From Sphingomonas sp. PP-F2F-G114-C0414 (GTDB lineage: Bacteria > Pseudomonadota > Alphaproteobacteria > Sphingomonadales > Sphingomonadaceae), in contig NZ_RCWT01000012.1 of NCBI RefSeq assembly GCF_003688595.1, forward strand, positions 434,001 to 498,000: 64,000 nucleotides of DNA. The letters run 5' to 3'. Below the pieces are notes generated by a model. That model did no database searches. It had not been told where the DNA came from and saw only the letters and a list, made by a program, of their open reading frames with translations. The translations under genes were made by a program, and so were the position numbers. This document shows positions 54,777-64,000 of the stretch, piece after piece (position 1 is the first letter of the stretch; each line of letters starts with the position of its first letter).

Positions 54777-57148
54777 TGCCAGTCACGCACCTCCGGCAGA
54801 TCGTCGCCCTGCTCGGCGATGTAGAGCTTGTGCCGCTCCATCGTCGTCCAATACCGCGCCGTCTCGCGCGGCACGCGGTCGCGCAGCCGAGGCACGCGCT
54901 CGATCGCGTCGAGCGCCAGCCGGTACCGGTCGAGATCGTTCAGCACGACCATGTCGAACGGCGTCGTCGTCGTCCCCATCTCCTTGTACCCGCGCACATG
55001 GATATTGGCGTGATTGGCGCGCCGGTACGTCAGCTTGTGGATCATCGCGGGGTAGCCGTGGAACGCGAAGATCACCGGCTTGTCGCGCGTGAACATCGCG
55101 TCGAACTCGCGCTCGTCCAGCCCGTGCGAATGCTCGGAACGCGGCTGCAACACCATCAAGTCGACCACGTTTACCACCCGGATGCGGATGTCGGGCACGT
55201 ACGCACGCAGCATCGTCACCGCCGCCAGCGTCTCCAGCGTCGGCACGTCGCCCGCGCACGCCATCACCACGTCTGGCTCGGCATCGTCGCCCGCCCAAGC
55301 CCAGATCCCCGCGCCCGCGGTGCAATGCCGCACCGCCGCGTCGATCCCGAGCCATTGCCATTCGGGCTGCTTCCCCGCGACGATCACGTTCACATAGCCG
55401 CGACTGCGCAGGCAGTGATCGCCGACCGACAACAGGCAGTTCGCGTCGGGCGGCAGGTAAATCCGCGCGACGTCCGCGGTCTTGTTCGCGACGTGGTCGA
55501 TGAACCCCGGATCCTGGTGCGACAGCCCGTTGTGATCCTGCCGCCAGACATGCGACGTCAGCAGGTAATTGAGCGACGCGATCGGTCGCCGCCACGGGAT
55601 GCCGCGCGTCACCTTCAGCCACTTGGCATGCTGGTTGACCATCGAATCGACGATGTGGACGAACGCCTCGTAGCACGAGAACAGCCCGTGCCGCCCGGTC
55701 AGCAGATACCCTTCGAGCCAACCCTGGCAGAGATGCTCGCTGAGCACCTCCATCACGCGCCCATCGGGCCCGAGATGCTCGTCGACCGCCTCGACCTCCG
55801 CCATCCACACCTTGCCCGAGACGTCGTAGACGTCGGCCAGCCGGTTCGACGCGGTCTCGTCCGGCCCGAACAGGCGGAAGTTCACGCTCGCAAGATTGAG
55901 CTTCATTACGTCGCGCAGATACCGGCCGAGCACGCGCGTCGCCTCGGCCTTCACCGTCCCCGGCGCGTCCACCGCCACCGCGAACTCACGGAAATCGGGC
56001 AGCGACAACGGCACCATCAGCTCACCGCCATTGGCATGCGGGTTCGATCCCATCCGCCGATGCCCGGTCGGTGCGAGCGACGCATACTCCTCCAGGAACT
56101 TGCCCGTCTCGTCGAACAGCTCCTCGGGTCGGTAACTCCGCATCCACGCTTCGAGCTGGCGCAGATGCTCGGGATCCTTGAAGTCCGCGATCGGCACCTG
56201 GTGCGCCCGCCACGTCCCCTCGACCGGCTTGCCATCGACGAACTTCGGCCCGGTCCAGCCCTTCGGCGTGCGGAACACGATCATCGGCCAGCGCGGTCGG
56301 TCGGGCGTCACGCCCTCGACACGCGCCGCCGCCTGGATCACCTGGATCCGCGCCAGCGCCTTGTCGAGCGCCGCGGCAAGCTGCTGGTGGACAGCTTCGG
56401 GATCGCTACCGCCTACATAATAGGGCTCATGCCCATAGCCGCGCAGCAACGCGTCCAGCTCATGCCCATCGATCCGCGCGAGAATCGTCGGGTTGGCGAT
56501 CTTGAAGCCGTTGAGATGCAGGATCGGCAGCACCGCACCGTCGCGCGCGGGGTTGAGGAACTTGTTCGAATGCCAGCTCGCCGCCAGCGCGCCCGTCTCC
56601 GCCTCGCCGTCGCCGACCACGCACGCGACGATCAGGTCAGGATTGTCGAACGCCGCGCCATACGCATGCGCGAGCGAGTACCCGAGCTCGCCGCCTTCGT
56701 GCATCGATCCCGGCGTCTCGGGCGCGACATGGCTCGGGATGCCACCCGGCCACGAGAACTGCCGGAACAGCCGGTGCATGCCCGACCGGCTCCGCTCGAT
56801 CGCGGGATAGCGTTCGGTGTACGAGCCCTCCAGATAGGTATTCGCGACCAGCCCCGGCCCGCCATGCCCCGGCCCGATGATGTTGATCATGTCGAGGTCA
56901 TGCTCGACGATCAGGCGGTTGAGATGGACGTAGAGGAAGTTCAGCCCCGGCGTCGTCCCCCAATGCCCCAGCAGCCTCGGCTTGACGTCGGCGATCGTCA
57001 GTGGCCGATCGAGCAGCGCATTGTCGCGCAGATAGATCTGCCCGACCGACAGGTAATTCGTCGCCCGCCAATACGCGTCCATCCGGCGTAGCATGTCGTG
57101 GGACAGAGGGTGCGTCTTCGCAGGCGTTAGCGTTGCAGAATCGGCCAT
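54764..57148 (-). CDS. xfp: Xylulose-5-phosphate/fructose-6-phosphate phosphoketolase
   Basis: Thiamine-diphosphate enzyme that splits xylulose 5-phosphate or fructose 6-phosphate with phosphate to acetyl phosphate plus glyceraldehyde 3-phosphate or erythrose 4-phosphate. The 794-residue protein is full length; [56 protein letters not shown] (ThDP/Mg site), [10 protein letters not shown] and [15 protein letters not shown] are visible. With AckA it gives ATP without oxygen. Two bases separate it from the alcohol dehydrogenase gene. Confidence 0.96.
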   Translation of the reverse strand: MADSATLTPAKTHPLSHDMLRRMDAYWRATNYLSVGQIYLRDNALLDRPLTIADVKPRLLGHWGTTPGLNFLYVHLNRLIVEHDLDMINIIGPGHGGPGLVANTYLEGSYTERYPAIERSRSGMHRLFRQFSWPGGIPSHVAPETPGSMHEGGELGYSLAHAYGAAFDNPDLIVACVVGDGEAETGALAASWHSNKFLNPARDGAVLPILHLNGFKIANPTILARIDGHELDALLRGYGHEPYYVGGSDPEAVHQQLAAALDKALARIQVIQAAARVEGVTPDRPRWPMIVFRTPKGWTGPKFVDGKPVEGTWRAHQVPIADFKDPEHLRQLEAWMRSYRPEELFDETGKFLEEYASLAPTGHRRMGSNPHANGGELMVPLSLPDFREFAVAVDAPGTVKAEATRVLGRYLRDVMKLNLASVNFRLFGPDETASNRLADVYDVSGKVWMAEVEAVDEHLGPDGRVMEVLSEHLCQGWLEGYLLTGRHGLFSCYEAFVHIVDSMVNQHAKWLKVTRGIPWRRPIASLNYLLTSHVWRQDHNGLSHQDPGFIDHVANKTADVARIYLPPDANCLLSVGDHCLRSRGYVNVIVAGKQPEWQWLGIDAAVRHCTAGAGIWAWAGDDAEPDVVMACAGDVPTLETLAAVTMLRAYVPDIRIRVVNVVDLMVLQPRSEHSHGLDEREFDAMFTRDKPVIFAFHGYPAMIHKLTYRRANHANIHVRGYKEMGTTTTPFDMVVLNDLDRYRLALDAIERVPRLRDRVPRETARYWTTMERHKLYIAEQGDDLPEVRDWQWAR

Positions 57149-57150
57149 GT

Positions 57151-58182
57151 TCAGCTCCCGAAATCGAGGACGACGCGCGACGCGACCTGCCCGTGCTGGA
57201 GCCGGTCGAAGATGGCGTTGATCGCCGACAAGGGCTGCACTTCGATGTCGGCCTTAACCTTGCCATCCGCGGCAAAGGCGAGCGCCTCGGCCATGTCCTT
57301 GCGCGTCCCGACGAACGATCCGCGCACCGTGATGCACTGCGCCACGACGTCGAACAGCGGCATCGGAAAGTCGCCCGGCGGCAGGCCGACGAGCACGCAC
57401 GTCCCCTTGCGCCGCGTCATCGCCACGCCCTGATTGAACGCGGTCAGCGACGGCGCGGTGATCAGCACGCCGTGCGTGCCGCCCCCGGTCCCGTCCTTGA
57501 GCGCCGCGATCGCGCCGGGCTTACGCGCGTCGATCAACAATTCCGCGCCCAGCGCCTTGGCATGCGCGAGCTTGCCCTCGTCGACATCGACCGCGGCAAC
57601 GCGCAACCCCATCGCCTTGGCATACTGCACCGCGAGATGCCCCAGCCCACCGACGCCCGAGATCGCGATCCACTCGCCCGGCTTCGCGCCCGTTTCCTTG
57701 ATGCCCTTGTAGGTGGTGATGCCCGCACAGATGATCGGGGCCGCCTCGATCGCGGACAGCCCGGCGGGAATATGCGCGACGTAATTCGGGTCGGCGAGGA
57801 TATACTCTGCGAACCCGCCATTGCGCGTGTAGCCGCCGAACTCCGCCTCGGCGCACACCGTCTCCCAGGCGGACAGGCAGTATTCGCAATGCCCGCACGC
57901 GGAGTATAGCCACGGCACACCGACCCGGTCGCCAAGCTTCACGATCGTCACCCCCGCGCCGACTTCGACGACGATGCCGATCCCCTCATGCCCAGGGATG
58001 AACGGCGGCGTCGGCTTGACCGGCCAGTCGCCGTGCGCAGCGTGCAGATCGGTGTGGCACACCCCGCACGCTTCGGTCTTGACGACGATCTGTCCGGGCG
58101 CTGCGACCGGTACCGGCCATTCGCGCAAGGTCAGGGGTTTGCCGAACGCCTCGACGACGGCGGCGTGCATCATACGGGTCAT
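57151..58182 (-). CDS. adhP: Zinc-dependent alcohol dehydrogenase (AdhP type)
   Basis: A 343-residue MDR alcohol dehydrogenase acting on ethanol or acetaldehyde and NAD. The catalytic zinc ligands are in [16 protein letters not shown] and GHEGIGIV; the structural zinc has [15 protein letters not shown]. The cofactor motif is [15 protein letters not shown]. The ATG at 58182 gives the normal length. In the hypoxia island it can regenerate NAD by reducing acetaldehyde. It is in line with the phosphoketolase gene. Confidence 0.92.
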   Translation of the reverse strand: MTRMMHAAVVEAFGKPLTLREWPVPVAAPGQIVVKTEACGVCHTDLHAAHGDWPVKPTPPFIPGHEGIGIVVEVGAGVTIVKLGDRVGVPWLYSACGHCEYCLSAWETVCAEAEFGGYTRNGGFAEYILADPNYVAHIPAGLSAIEAAPIICAGITTYKGIKETGAKPGEWIAISGVGGLGHLAVQYAKAMGLRVAAVDVDEGKLAHAKALGAELLIDARKPGAIAALKDGTGGGTHGVLITAPSLTAFNQGVAMTRRKGTCVLVGLPPGDFPMPLFDVVAQCITVRGSFVGTRKDMAEALAFAADGKVKADIEVQPLSAINAIFDRLQHGQVASRVVLDFGS

Positions 58183-58208
58183 GGAATTTCCTTGAAGATG
58201 CGGATGGA

Positions 58209-58892
58209 TCAGCGTGCCATCCGGGCGACGAGCGCGGGATCGGCCAGCAAGGCCTCGTCCCCGAAGGCGATCTGCGCACACGTCCGCTGCGCCTGGACCG
58301 CAACCTCGCGCAGATACTGATCGGCAAAACGCGCGCTCAGCCCCGGCACGATGTGCGCAAACCGGCGATGCTCCTGCGATCGCATCCCGAACGCGTGAAC
58401 GATATACTGGTCGAAGACGCTGTTCAGTCCCTGTCCCTGCCCCTGTTCGTCGAGCCAGATTTTGCTCGCCGCGGAGGTCGAGAAACTGACCAGACGCTTG
58501 CCGCCGAGCAGGTCGGTGCGCACGCGTCCCTGCAACGCCTCAGGCTGCACGCCCGCGCCGAACACGCGTTCGACATAGCCCTTGAGCATCGCCGGCGGTG
58601 TTCCGAACCAGATCGAATAGACGAGAACGAAGACGTCGCAGCCGGCGATCGCGTCGACTTCGGCCAGTACGTCTGCTTCGTATACCGCGCCCACGTTGGT
58701 CGGCCGCTCCGCCGCCTTGAGGACCGGATCGAACCCCATCGCGTACAAATCCCGCAACACGACCCCCTGCCCCGCCCCGCGCACCGCGTCGCAATAGGCG
58801 CCCGCGATCGCATGGTTGAAGCTCGACGGATCGGGATGACACAGGATCACGGCATGCCGTCCGCCTGTCGTGCCGCGCTCGCCACCTGCCAT
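58209..58892 (-). CDS. NAD(P)H dehydrogenase (quinone), flavodoxin-like
   Basis: A 227-residue member of the NQO1/MdaB-type flavodoxin-like family. HAVILCHPDPSSFNHAIAGAYCDAV is the FAD-binding start, and FVLVYSIWFGTPPAMLKGYVERVF is the central segment. It reduces quinones or azo compounds with two electrons. It heads the leftward set adhP-xfp-ackA; 26 bases lie before adhP. A motif like the BON/USP repeat half-site is 117 bases upstream. Confidence 0.86.
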   Translation of the reverse strand: MAGGERGTTGGRHAVILCHPDPSSFNHAIAGAYCDAVRGAGQGVVLRDLYAMGFDPVLKAAERPTNVGAVYEADVLAEVDAIAGCDVFVLVYSIWFGTPPAMLKGYVERVFGAGVQPEALQGRVRTDLLGGKRLVSFSTSAASKIWLDEQGQGQGLNSVFDQYIVHAFGMRSQEHRRFAHIVPGLSARFADQYLREVAVQAQRTCAQIAFGDEALLADPALVARMAR

Positions 58893-59527
58893 CGTTGCGT
58901 CCTCGCCAAAGTGTCACGATCCCCGACGGCCGCAGCGAAGCGTGGCGCGATCCTGCGGGGCATCTGGTCTGGCCGTTCTATCCGTCGACGGCCCCCGAAG
59001 TGACCCTCGGAAAGTACGCAGGTCGCAATGCTGCTGCGGCGTTCCGATACGTATCCAGGCTCTTTTCCGATGTGATCCGGTCAGTTGGAAACGTGCGACG
59101 TTGGCAGCCGAACCTCTTTGGCTCGCTATCTCTGGACGCTTGAACGGCCTTTTGATCAGTCCCGGCTCAAGCGGCCAGTTTGTGTAAAGTCATCGGTCAC
59201 CGGACACGCCGCAGGACATGCCAAAAAGCGGCTGAAGCCGTCGCTCCCAGCTCTCCACGTAAATGACGCCTTTCGCCGGAGAGCAAACGATCACGCCCGG
59301 CAAAGATGCCATCGTCGATCGACCGAGGTTGGATTGCTAGCCGACCGGCAGGTTTCGATCATCGGAGCCTTCTCAAGTCGACGCCTCTGACGCGATCGCG
59401 ACCGTGCGTGTGTAACGATCCACCGCGCGCTGCTGATCACGCGAGACAAACCGACGGGCGGCCGCTCTTCAGCTGCGACGATCACGAGCAGCCGTGGCTT
59501 GCCTTGGGCGAAAGCGTACGTCGGTAA
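58893..59527. other. 635-base intergenic region
   Basis: No open frame here resembles a protein. It contains the motif GGAAAGTACGCA (59009-59020, reading TGCGTACTTTCC towards the quinone reductase gene). Otherwise nothing that I can name; a small RNA or a decayed gene is possible. Confidence 0.55.
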
Positions 59528-60466
59528 TTACGATATAGTCGGCACCACGCGCATAGACGCCTCGACGTCCGCCAGATTGCGTCGCAAGGCGGGGCCAAGA
59601 TGGTCGATCAGCGCCCGCACGCTTCCATGAGACGCGCGCGCGGCGGGGAACACCAAATGCACGGGTACGGGCGGCTCCTCCCATTCCGGCAGCAGGCGTA
59701 TCAGGCGGCCGTCCGCGATCGCGTCGACGATTTGATAGGAGCGAGCCTGGATCACGCCTTGGCCGCGCGTAGCGGCATCGATGGCGGCGGCTGCGTTGCT
59801 GATGCTGAGCCGGGGCTGGACCCGGACCGATCGCCGCTTGCGCGCGGGGGTCTTAGGGCTTGCGAACGTCCAGCGCTCCCCCTCGGCCGCGACGTCTAAG
59901 CCGATGCACGCGTGGTGCTCGAGATCGGCCGGGGTCGCCAGAGGTGCTGCCTTGTCCAGGTACTCCGGGGATGCGCACAGCAGCGTACGGACCGCGCCGA
60001 TCCGGATCGCGCGCAGCGAAGAATCCCCCAGCGGCGCCAGCCGCACGGCGAGATCGACCCCTTCCCCGATAAGGTTGACCAAGCGGTTCATCAGAAGAAC
60101 GCGTGCCGACACCAGTGGATGATCGTCGAGAAAGCTTTCGAGGAGCGGCAGGACGGCGATGCGGCCAAATAATTCGGGCGCGGTGAGCACGATATTTCCC
60201 TGGACCGGCGCGCCCGCGCCGATCGGCGTAAGGTGTTCGAGCTTCTCAAGCACGTCCCGCCATACCGTTACGTGATGCTCACCGGATGCGGTCAAGCTCA
60301 GCTTGCGGGTGGAGCGCAGCAGAAGCGTCTCGCCGGCGTCCCGCTCCAGCAACGCAACCGCGCGCGTCACGCTGGCCGGCGATCGCCCGTAGCGCTTGGC
60401 CGCCGCCGCGAGCGACCCGCGATCCACCGCGGCAACGAACAGCGCCATTGCTTCCAATCGATCCAT
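59528..60466 (-). CDS. LysR-family transcriptional regulator
   Basis: A 312-residue LTTR. DNA-binding part MDRLEAMALFVAAVDRGSLAAAAKRYGRSPASVTRAVALLE (about 1-60, written here in two motifs) and the inducer domain from about 90. The type is the close relative of regulators of small oxidoreductase or hydrolase genes. It is divergent from the alpha/beta hydrolase gene 88 bases away and likely controls it. The second in-frame ATG (60466) is preferred. Confidence 0.88.
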   Translation of the reverse strand: MDRLEAMALFVAAVDRGSLAAAAKRYGRSPASVTRAVALLERDAGETLLLRSTRKLSLTASGEHHVTVWRDVLEKLEHLTPIGAGAPVQGNIVLTAPELFGRIAVLPLLESFLDDHPLVSARVLLMNRLVNLIGEGVDLAVRLAPLGDSSLRAIRIGAVRTLLCASPEYLDKAAPLATPADLEHHACIGLDVAAEGERWTFASPKTPARKRRSVRVQPRLSISNAAAAIDAATRGQGVIQARSYQIVDAIADGRLIRLLPEWEEPPVPVHLVFPAARASHGSVRALIDHLGPALRRNLADVEASMRVVPTIS

Positions 60467-60554
60467 CGTTTCGAATCCTGCAATCAAGCCTGCCATTATG
60501 CAAGGCTAACCGCCGCTCCCTGCAAGACGTACATGAGGTCAGCAAGGAGGCCGC

Positions 60555-61541
60555 ATGCGCCATCGACCGACTCTCTACCCCCGCCGGACGCTTCTCTCAT
60601 GGCTCGCGACAGGACCGGCGCTGGCGAGCATCCCAAGCCTTCTCACCGCCGCCCCGCCGCAACCAAAGGAACCGCCCGTGTCCAAAATTCACTATCGTCG
60701 AAAACAGGTCGGCGAGGTCGACGTCTTCTACCGCGAAGCCGGTCCCGCCGACGCGCCGGTGCTGTTGCTGCTGCATGGATTTCCCTCTGCAAGCCACATG
60801 TTCCGCGATCTGATCCCGTTGCTGGCAGACCGCTATCGCGTCATCGCGCCGGATCTGGCAGGATTCGGACAGACCAGGGCACCGGCGCGAGGGGCCTTCC
60901 CCTATACCTTCGACACGCTCGCGCGGGTGCTTGGGGAGTTCGTCGATGTGCTCGGCCTCGACCGCTACGCGCTGTACATCTTCGACTACGGGGCACCCGT
61001 CGGACTCAGGCTGGCAATGCGGCATCCCGAGAGAGTGACCGCGATCATCAGCCAGAACGGCAACGCCTATGAAGAAGGATTCAGCGATCAGTGGGGCGCC
61101 TGGCAAGCGTATTGGCGCGAACCGAACGACGCTCACCGCGAGGCCTGCCGCGCATCCTTGGCGCCGGACACGATCCGCGATTGGCAATATGGCACCGGCT
61201 CGGATCTCGCGCTGCTGTCACCGGACGGCTACGAACTCGACATCGCCTACATGGCGCGTCCGGGCGCTGCGGACATCCAGCTCGACCTGATCCTGGATTA
61301 CCGCAGCAACGTCGCTCTGTACCCCGCCTTCCACGCGTATTTCCGCAAGCATCAGCCCCCGCTGCTAGCGGTGTGGGGCAGACATGATCCCGCTTTCATC
61401 CCCGCCGGTGCGCAAGCCTATCGGCAGGACCTTCCCAAGGCAGAGATACACCTCCTCGATGCCGGCCATTTCGCGCTCGAAACCCACCATGACGTGATCG
61501 CCAACTATATCCGGGACTTTCTCGGCCGAACGGTGACCTGA
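60555..61541 (+). CDS. Exported alpha/beta hydrolase with Asp nucleophile
   Basis: A 328-residue hydrolase of the haloalkane dehalogenase/epoxide hydrolase branch. A twin-arginine-like leader (RRTLLSWLATGPALASIPSLL) exports it. The oxyanion motif is HGFP (74-77), the nucleophile is Asp144 in IFDYGAP, the acid probably in WGRHDPAF and the base His near 308 in DAGHFALE. The substrate is unknown. It is divergent from a LysR gene and probably inducible. Confidence 0.85.
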   Translation: MRHRPTLYPRRTLLSWLATGPALASIPSLLTAAPPQPKEPPVSKIHYRRKQVGEVDVFYREAGPADAPVLLLLHGFPSASHMFRDLIPLLADRYRVIAPDLAGFGQTRAPARGAFPYTFDTLARVLGEFVDVLGLDRYALYIFDYGAPVGLRLAMRHPERVTAIISQNGNAYEEGFSDQWGAWQAYWREPNDAHREACRASLAPDTIRDWQYGTGSDLALLSPDGYELDIAYMARPGAADIQLDLILDYRSNVALYPAFHAYFRKHQPPLLAVWGRHDPAFIPAGAQAYRQDLPKAEIHLLDAGHFALETHHDVIANYIRDFLGRTVT

Positions 61542-61697
61542 ATTAGCAGGGGCGGTCGGGAGGTTACAACGCGCGCTGCGATCCATAGGCGCCGCGCGAG
61601 AGTGCGCCGCCGTAGCCGAGACCGGCGCGACAGCGGACGGGACACGCTTGCCAAGCCAGTCCCGTCCGTGGACGCCCCTCCGGCCCCAGGCTTGTTC

Positions 61698-62216
61698 TTA
61701 CGCCGTGGCCACTTTGGTACGCGTGGAGGTATGACCGCCGGCGCGATACAACAGGTCGGCTGCATCGTCCGGGGTAATCCCGGCAGCGCTGGTATCGACC
61801 GACACGAACACGCCGCCCTCCTTGATGCGCCCCTCGTAGTAGCTCGCATCGACGCGACTGACGCCGTGGTCGGTCATCACCTTCTCGAGCCCCCCGATGG
61901 CCCCACCGAGCGCCGCGCCAGTGATCGCGGCACCGGGAATTGCCGCCGATGCGATCGCACCCGCTGCGACCAGGGGACCGACCCCGGGAATGGCCAGCGC
62001 CGCTATGCCGAGCAGGGTCCCGATGCCCGCGCCGGCCGCAACCTTGCCGGCGAACTCCTGCGTGTCGCCGTTGCCGTCGGTCGTCGCGGTCTTGCCATCG
62101 TGCTGAGCGACGATGGAAATGGCGCGGTCGTCGACCCCGGCAGCACGAAGCTCCGAGACCGCGCGCTCGGCGTCGGCGTGATTATCGAATACGGCGGATA
62201 TGAGGTTCGTGCTCAT
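61698..62216 (-). CDS. General stress protein with glycine-rich hydrophobic core (YflT/GSP17M-like)
   Basis: A 172-residue protein. The N-terminal domain MSTNLISAVFDNHADAERAV to AISIVAQ resembles the heat-induced stress protein YflT domain. A Gly/Ala-rich middle (GAGIGTLLGIAALAIPGVGPL, read in parts) can form a membrane-inserting zipper, and a C-terminal stretch SYYEGRIKEGGVFVSVD follows. The ATG at 62216 opens the domain; the longer frame has no support. Exact role unknown, stress response likely. Confidence 0.8.
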   Translation of the reverse strand: MSTNLISAVFDNHADAERAVSELRAAGVDDRAISIVAQHDGKTATTDGNGDTQEFAGKVAAGAGIGTLLGIAALAIPGVGPLVAAGAIASAAIPGAAITGAALGGAIGGLEKVMTDHGVSRVDASYYEGRIKEGGVFVSVDTSAAGITPDDAADLLYRAGGHTSTRTKVATA

Positions 62217-62328
62217 GGTGCTTCCTGTCGATGGCTCGGTTGCAGATGCTCCTAAAAGCGGTGTCGACAGACGATCGTTCCAGACATTGAAGGTTACCGC
62301 CCCGGTAACCGAGAATAGCATCGGGCGG

Positions 62329-62847
62329 TCAGGCTTCGTCGCTCGAGATCGGCTTGCGCGCGGCCATCTGCACCGGCTTGCCGATGACCGGCCGGCCTGG
62401 TGGCCACCGCCGCGCAATGCAGCGATCCTTTGCGACCCTCGCGACAGTGACGGCATCGCCCTGATTGCCGCCAAGGACATGATACGCAGCGGCATCCTCG
62501 CCGACATAGAATCCGACGTGACCACCGCCCGGACGCGCGAACACCAGCACCGCGCCGGGTGCGAGCCGTTCCGGACGAAGCGCCTGCCCCCATGTCGACC
62601 ATGACGTCGCGCGAACCGCGATCGCTACGGGCTCGATTTCGTCTTCCTGCAGACAATAGGCGACGAACACGCCGCACCACGGGACGCTGTCGGCGTTGTA
62701 GACCATGCCCAGCACTTTCGTGCCGAGCCGCTTCGCCCAGCCGAGAATGGTGGCGCTGTTCGCTGCACCGGCAGCCTCTTCGGTGCCCAACTTCGCTCTC
62801 GCCGCCTTCAACCACTTCGGCTCCGTTGGCACGACTTTAGTCCTCAT
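62329..62847 (-). CDS. CHAP-type (TIGR02594) peptidoglycan hydrolase-like protein
   Basis: A 172-residue protein of the TIGR02594 family. Cys58 in VPWCGVFVAYCL is the likely nucleophile and His110 in GGGHVGFYVG the second residue, with Asn/Asp near LGGNQGD. These are NlpC/P60-like or CHAP cysteine hydrolases of cell-wall or phage origin. There is no signal peptide, so a phage-like release or cytosolic role is possible. No other phage genes are visible nearby. Confidence 0.8.
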   Translation of the reverse strand: MRTKVVPTEPKWLKAARAKLGTEEAAGAANSATILGWAKRLGTKVLGMVYNADSVPWCGVFVAYCLQEDEIEPVAIAVRATSWSTWGQALRPERLAPGAVLVFARPGGGHVGFYVGEDAAAYHVLGGNQGDAVTVARVAKDRCIARRWPPGRPVIGKPVQMAARKPISSDEA

Positions 62848-62895
62848 ATCCCGACACGATCCCAACAGCCCGCGGTTACGCTTGAACGCGCGGCG

Positions 62896-63471
62896 CTACA
62901 CCATTCGCTCCACTACCGGCAGCATCGCGGCCACGACCGCAGCGATCGCCTTGGCGTTGGGATGCACCCTATCTGCCAGCACCATGTCGGAGTGCCCCAG
63001 CACACCCGGCGGGAAGAACGGCCAGACGGTCGCGCCGTGTTCGGCAGCCACCTCGGCATGAATGTGCAGATACGCCGCGGCGCGGTCGCGTATGAACGCC
63101 GGCGGCTCGACGGTCGTAAGGACCACGGGAATGCCGCAATCGCTCAAGCTCAGCAGGATGTTCGCGAGTTGCGCGCGGGTACGCGCTGTGGGCACCTGCC
63201 GCAGGACATCGTTCGGCCCGACCTGGACGATGGCCAGCGCTGGCCGCCGGTCGAAGCTGGAAAGCAGCCGTGGCAGGCGGCGTAGAACGTCGGCGCTCGT
63301 ATCGCCTGATACTCCGGCATTCGTCACAGACATTCCGGGATGTCGATACCGCAGCGACGACTGCAGTTGCGCCGGAAAGCTGTCCGCGGCTGCCAGTCCG
63401 TATCCCGCAATGAGACTATCGCCGATCGCGAGGATGAGACGTGGGACGTTTTCCATAAGTCGCCGCGACAT
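62896..63471 (-). CDS. GDSL/SGNH-family esterase (TesA-like)
   Basis: A 191-residue SGNH hydrolase. Block I is LAIGDSLIAGYGL (Ser19), block II NAGVSGDTSAD (Gly), block III IVQVGPNDVL (Asn) and block V ADRVHPNAKA (Asp, His). It is like E. coli TesA or arylesterases but lacks a signal peptide. An ATG five codons later (63456) is an alternative start. Stands alone; substrate unknown. Confidence 0.87.
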   Translation of the reverse strand: MSRRLMENVPRLILAIGDSLIAGYGLAAADSFPAQLQSSLRYRHPGMSVTNAGVSGDTSADVLRRLPRLLSSFDRRPALAIVQVGPNDVLRQVPTARTRAQLANILLSLSDCGIPVVLTTVEPPAFIRDRAAAYLHIHAEVAAEHGATVWPFFPPGVLGHSDMVLADRVHPNAKAIAAVVAAMLPVVERMV

Positions 63472-63600
63472 AGGTCACAGGCGCGGCAATATAAGGTGAC
63501 GCGGGCATCTCATCGGTATTTCCGATGCGATCGTGTACGGGGTACCGTGCAGGAAAACGTCGTCGCTGCAGCGAGGGCGATCAGTGAACTGTCCGCCGGA

Positions 63601-63786
63601 TCAATGCGTCGTCCGGCTGGCATCGGCCACGGCATTCAGGCAGTCCGCTAGCACCTCCCATTGTCGGTATTGCTCCGGTCGCCCTGGCGGCGTCTTCTGC
63701 ATACCAGACGCTACGAGCGCGCAGGCACCGAGTTGCCCATGATCGGCCATCAGCGCAAATGCCTGCTCCCACGCGTCCTGCATCAT
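63601..63786 (-). CDS. Hypothetical 61-residue protein
   Basis: Unknown family: MMQDAWEQAFALMADHGQLG then ASGMQKTPPGRPEQYRQWEVLADCLNAV. Helical and acidic at the start. Its ATG overlaps the stop of the upstream YozE-like gene (ATGA), which supports its reality. Confidence 0.6.
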   Translation of the reverse strand: MMQDAWEQAFALMADHGQLGACALVASGMQKTPPGRPEQYRQWEVLADCLNAVADASRTTH

Positions 63787-64000
63787 GCCGACAACCAATC
63801 CGATTCGGCGTCGTCGACCGCGGCGAACATGTCGCCCTCAGCCTGCATGGCGCTGAGATGCTTCCGTACCGCTTCGGGATCGCCGTTGCGCGGAAAACGC
63901 CGGTCGGCAACCGCTCCGATCGCAAGCTGACCGACAAGGTCGTTGCGGTCCTTCTGCGTCACAAGCCATTGGCCGAACGCCGGCCTCGGCTCCTGCTGGT
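63783..64000 (-). CDS. YozE-like protein, partial (runs off the right edge)
   Basis: The last 71 or so codons of a leftward gene cut by the window edge. The translation FGQWLVTQKDRNDLVGQLAI, then RRFPRNGDPEAVRKHLSAM and GDMFAAVDDAESDW, matches the YozE SAM-like family of small bacterial proteins of unknown function. The start lies outside. Confidence 0.7.
   Translation of the reverse strand, partial: QQEPRPAFGQWLVTQKDRNDLVGQLAIGAVADRRFPRNGDPEAVRKHLSAMQAEGDMFAAVDDAESDWLSA

Noticed and set aside
59152..59170. TTGATCAG...CTCAAG as an FNR/FixK site
   Set aside because: It matches only one half of TTGAT-N4-ATCAA and lies far from gene starts.
62329..62847. Prophage lysis cassette
   Set aside because: The CHAP-type gene has no holin, terminase, integrase or structural genes near it.

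Overview
The window looks like a chromosomal segment of a high-GC alphaproteobacterium of the order Sphingomonadales, most likely Sphingomonas or a close relative. The reasons are the very high GC, the housekeeping order nfuA / RutE-like nitroreductase / tsaB / rimI / fur / plsC and miaB / phoH / ybeY / corC, a TonB receptor with a PepSY partner, and many short GC-rich inverted repeats between genes. This placement is inference from gene content; there is no rRNA or tRNA gene in the window to confirm it.

Layout. 0-9.5 kb: an Rrf2/SufR regulator, pyrD, gamma-glutamyltransferase, a long-chain acyl-CoA synthetase, then a leftward housekeeping run (nfuA, nitroreductase, tsaB, rimI, fur, plsC) broken by a C28/G26 homopolymer palindrome. 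9.7-24 kb: a patatin phospholipase, an Asp/Asn hydroxylase-like enzyme, a large M16 peptidase, miaB and phoH, an inserted wrbA-pirin-LysR block, ybeY and corC, and a PQQ-type sugar dehydrogenase. 24.3-26.2 kb: a ccdA-ccdB toxin-antitoxin pair whose 3' end overlaps tldD tail to tail.

27.7-38.4 kb: a complete non-phosphorylative L-fucose pathway. It holds a mutarotase, the FucP symporter, an aldo/keto reductase, a fuconolactonase, a two-gene UxaA-type dehydratase, a ketodeoxy-sugar-acid dehydrogenase, a FAH-fold diketo-acid hydrolase and an LldD-type lactate oxidase, with a divergent Zn-dehydrogenase, an IclR regulator and a decayed GH29 alpha-L-fucosidase at the edge. The expected end products are pyruvate and L-lactate, and the lactate is turned into more pyruvate.

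38.6-47.9 kb: metal and phosphate functions. These are a PepSY/TonB receptor pair behind a Fur-like palindrome, a small coupled pair ending in a SEC-C protein, a MerC-like membrane protein diverging from a COG0523 GTPase and DUF1826 gene across a Zur-like palindrome, and two secreted phosphatases (PAP2 and PhoD).

48.1-58.9 kb: a hypoxia and stress island. It has a frameshifted BON-domain gene, a remnant of a VIT-family transporter, a universal stress protein, an unlisted 44-residue membrane protein, FixL with the heme-ligand histidine in place, FixJ, a degenerate receiver that may be a FixT-like brake, acetate kinase, phosphoketolase, alcohol dehydrogenase and a quinone reductase. A shared 12-base motif (TGCGTAGTTCCC-like) precedes four of these transcription units and may be the FixJ site. 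59.5-64 kb: LysR plus alpha/beta hydrolase, a glycine-zipper stress protein, a CHAP hydrolase, a GDSL esterase and small genes running off the right edge.
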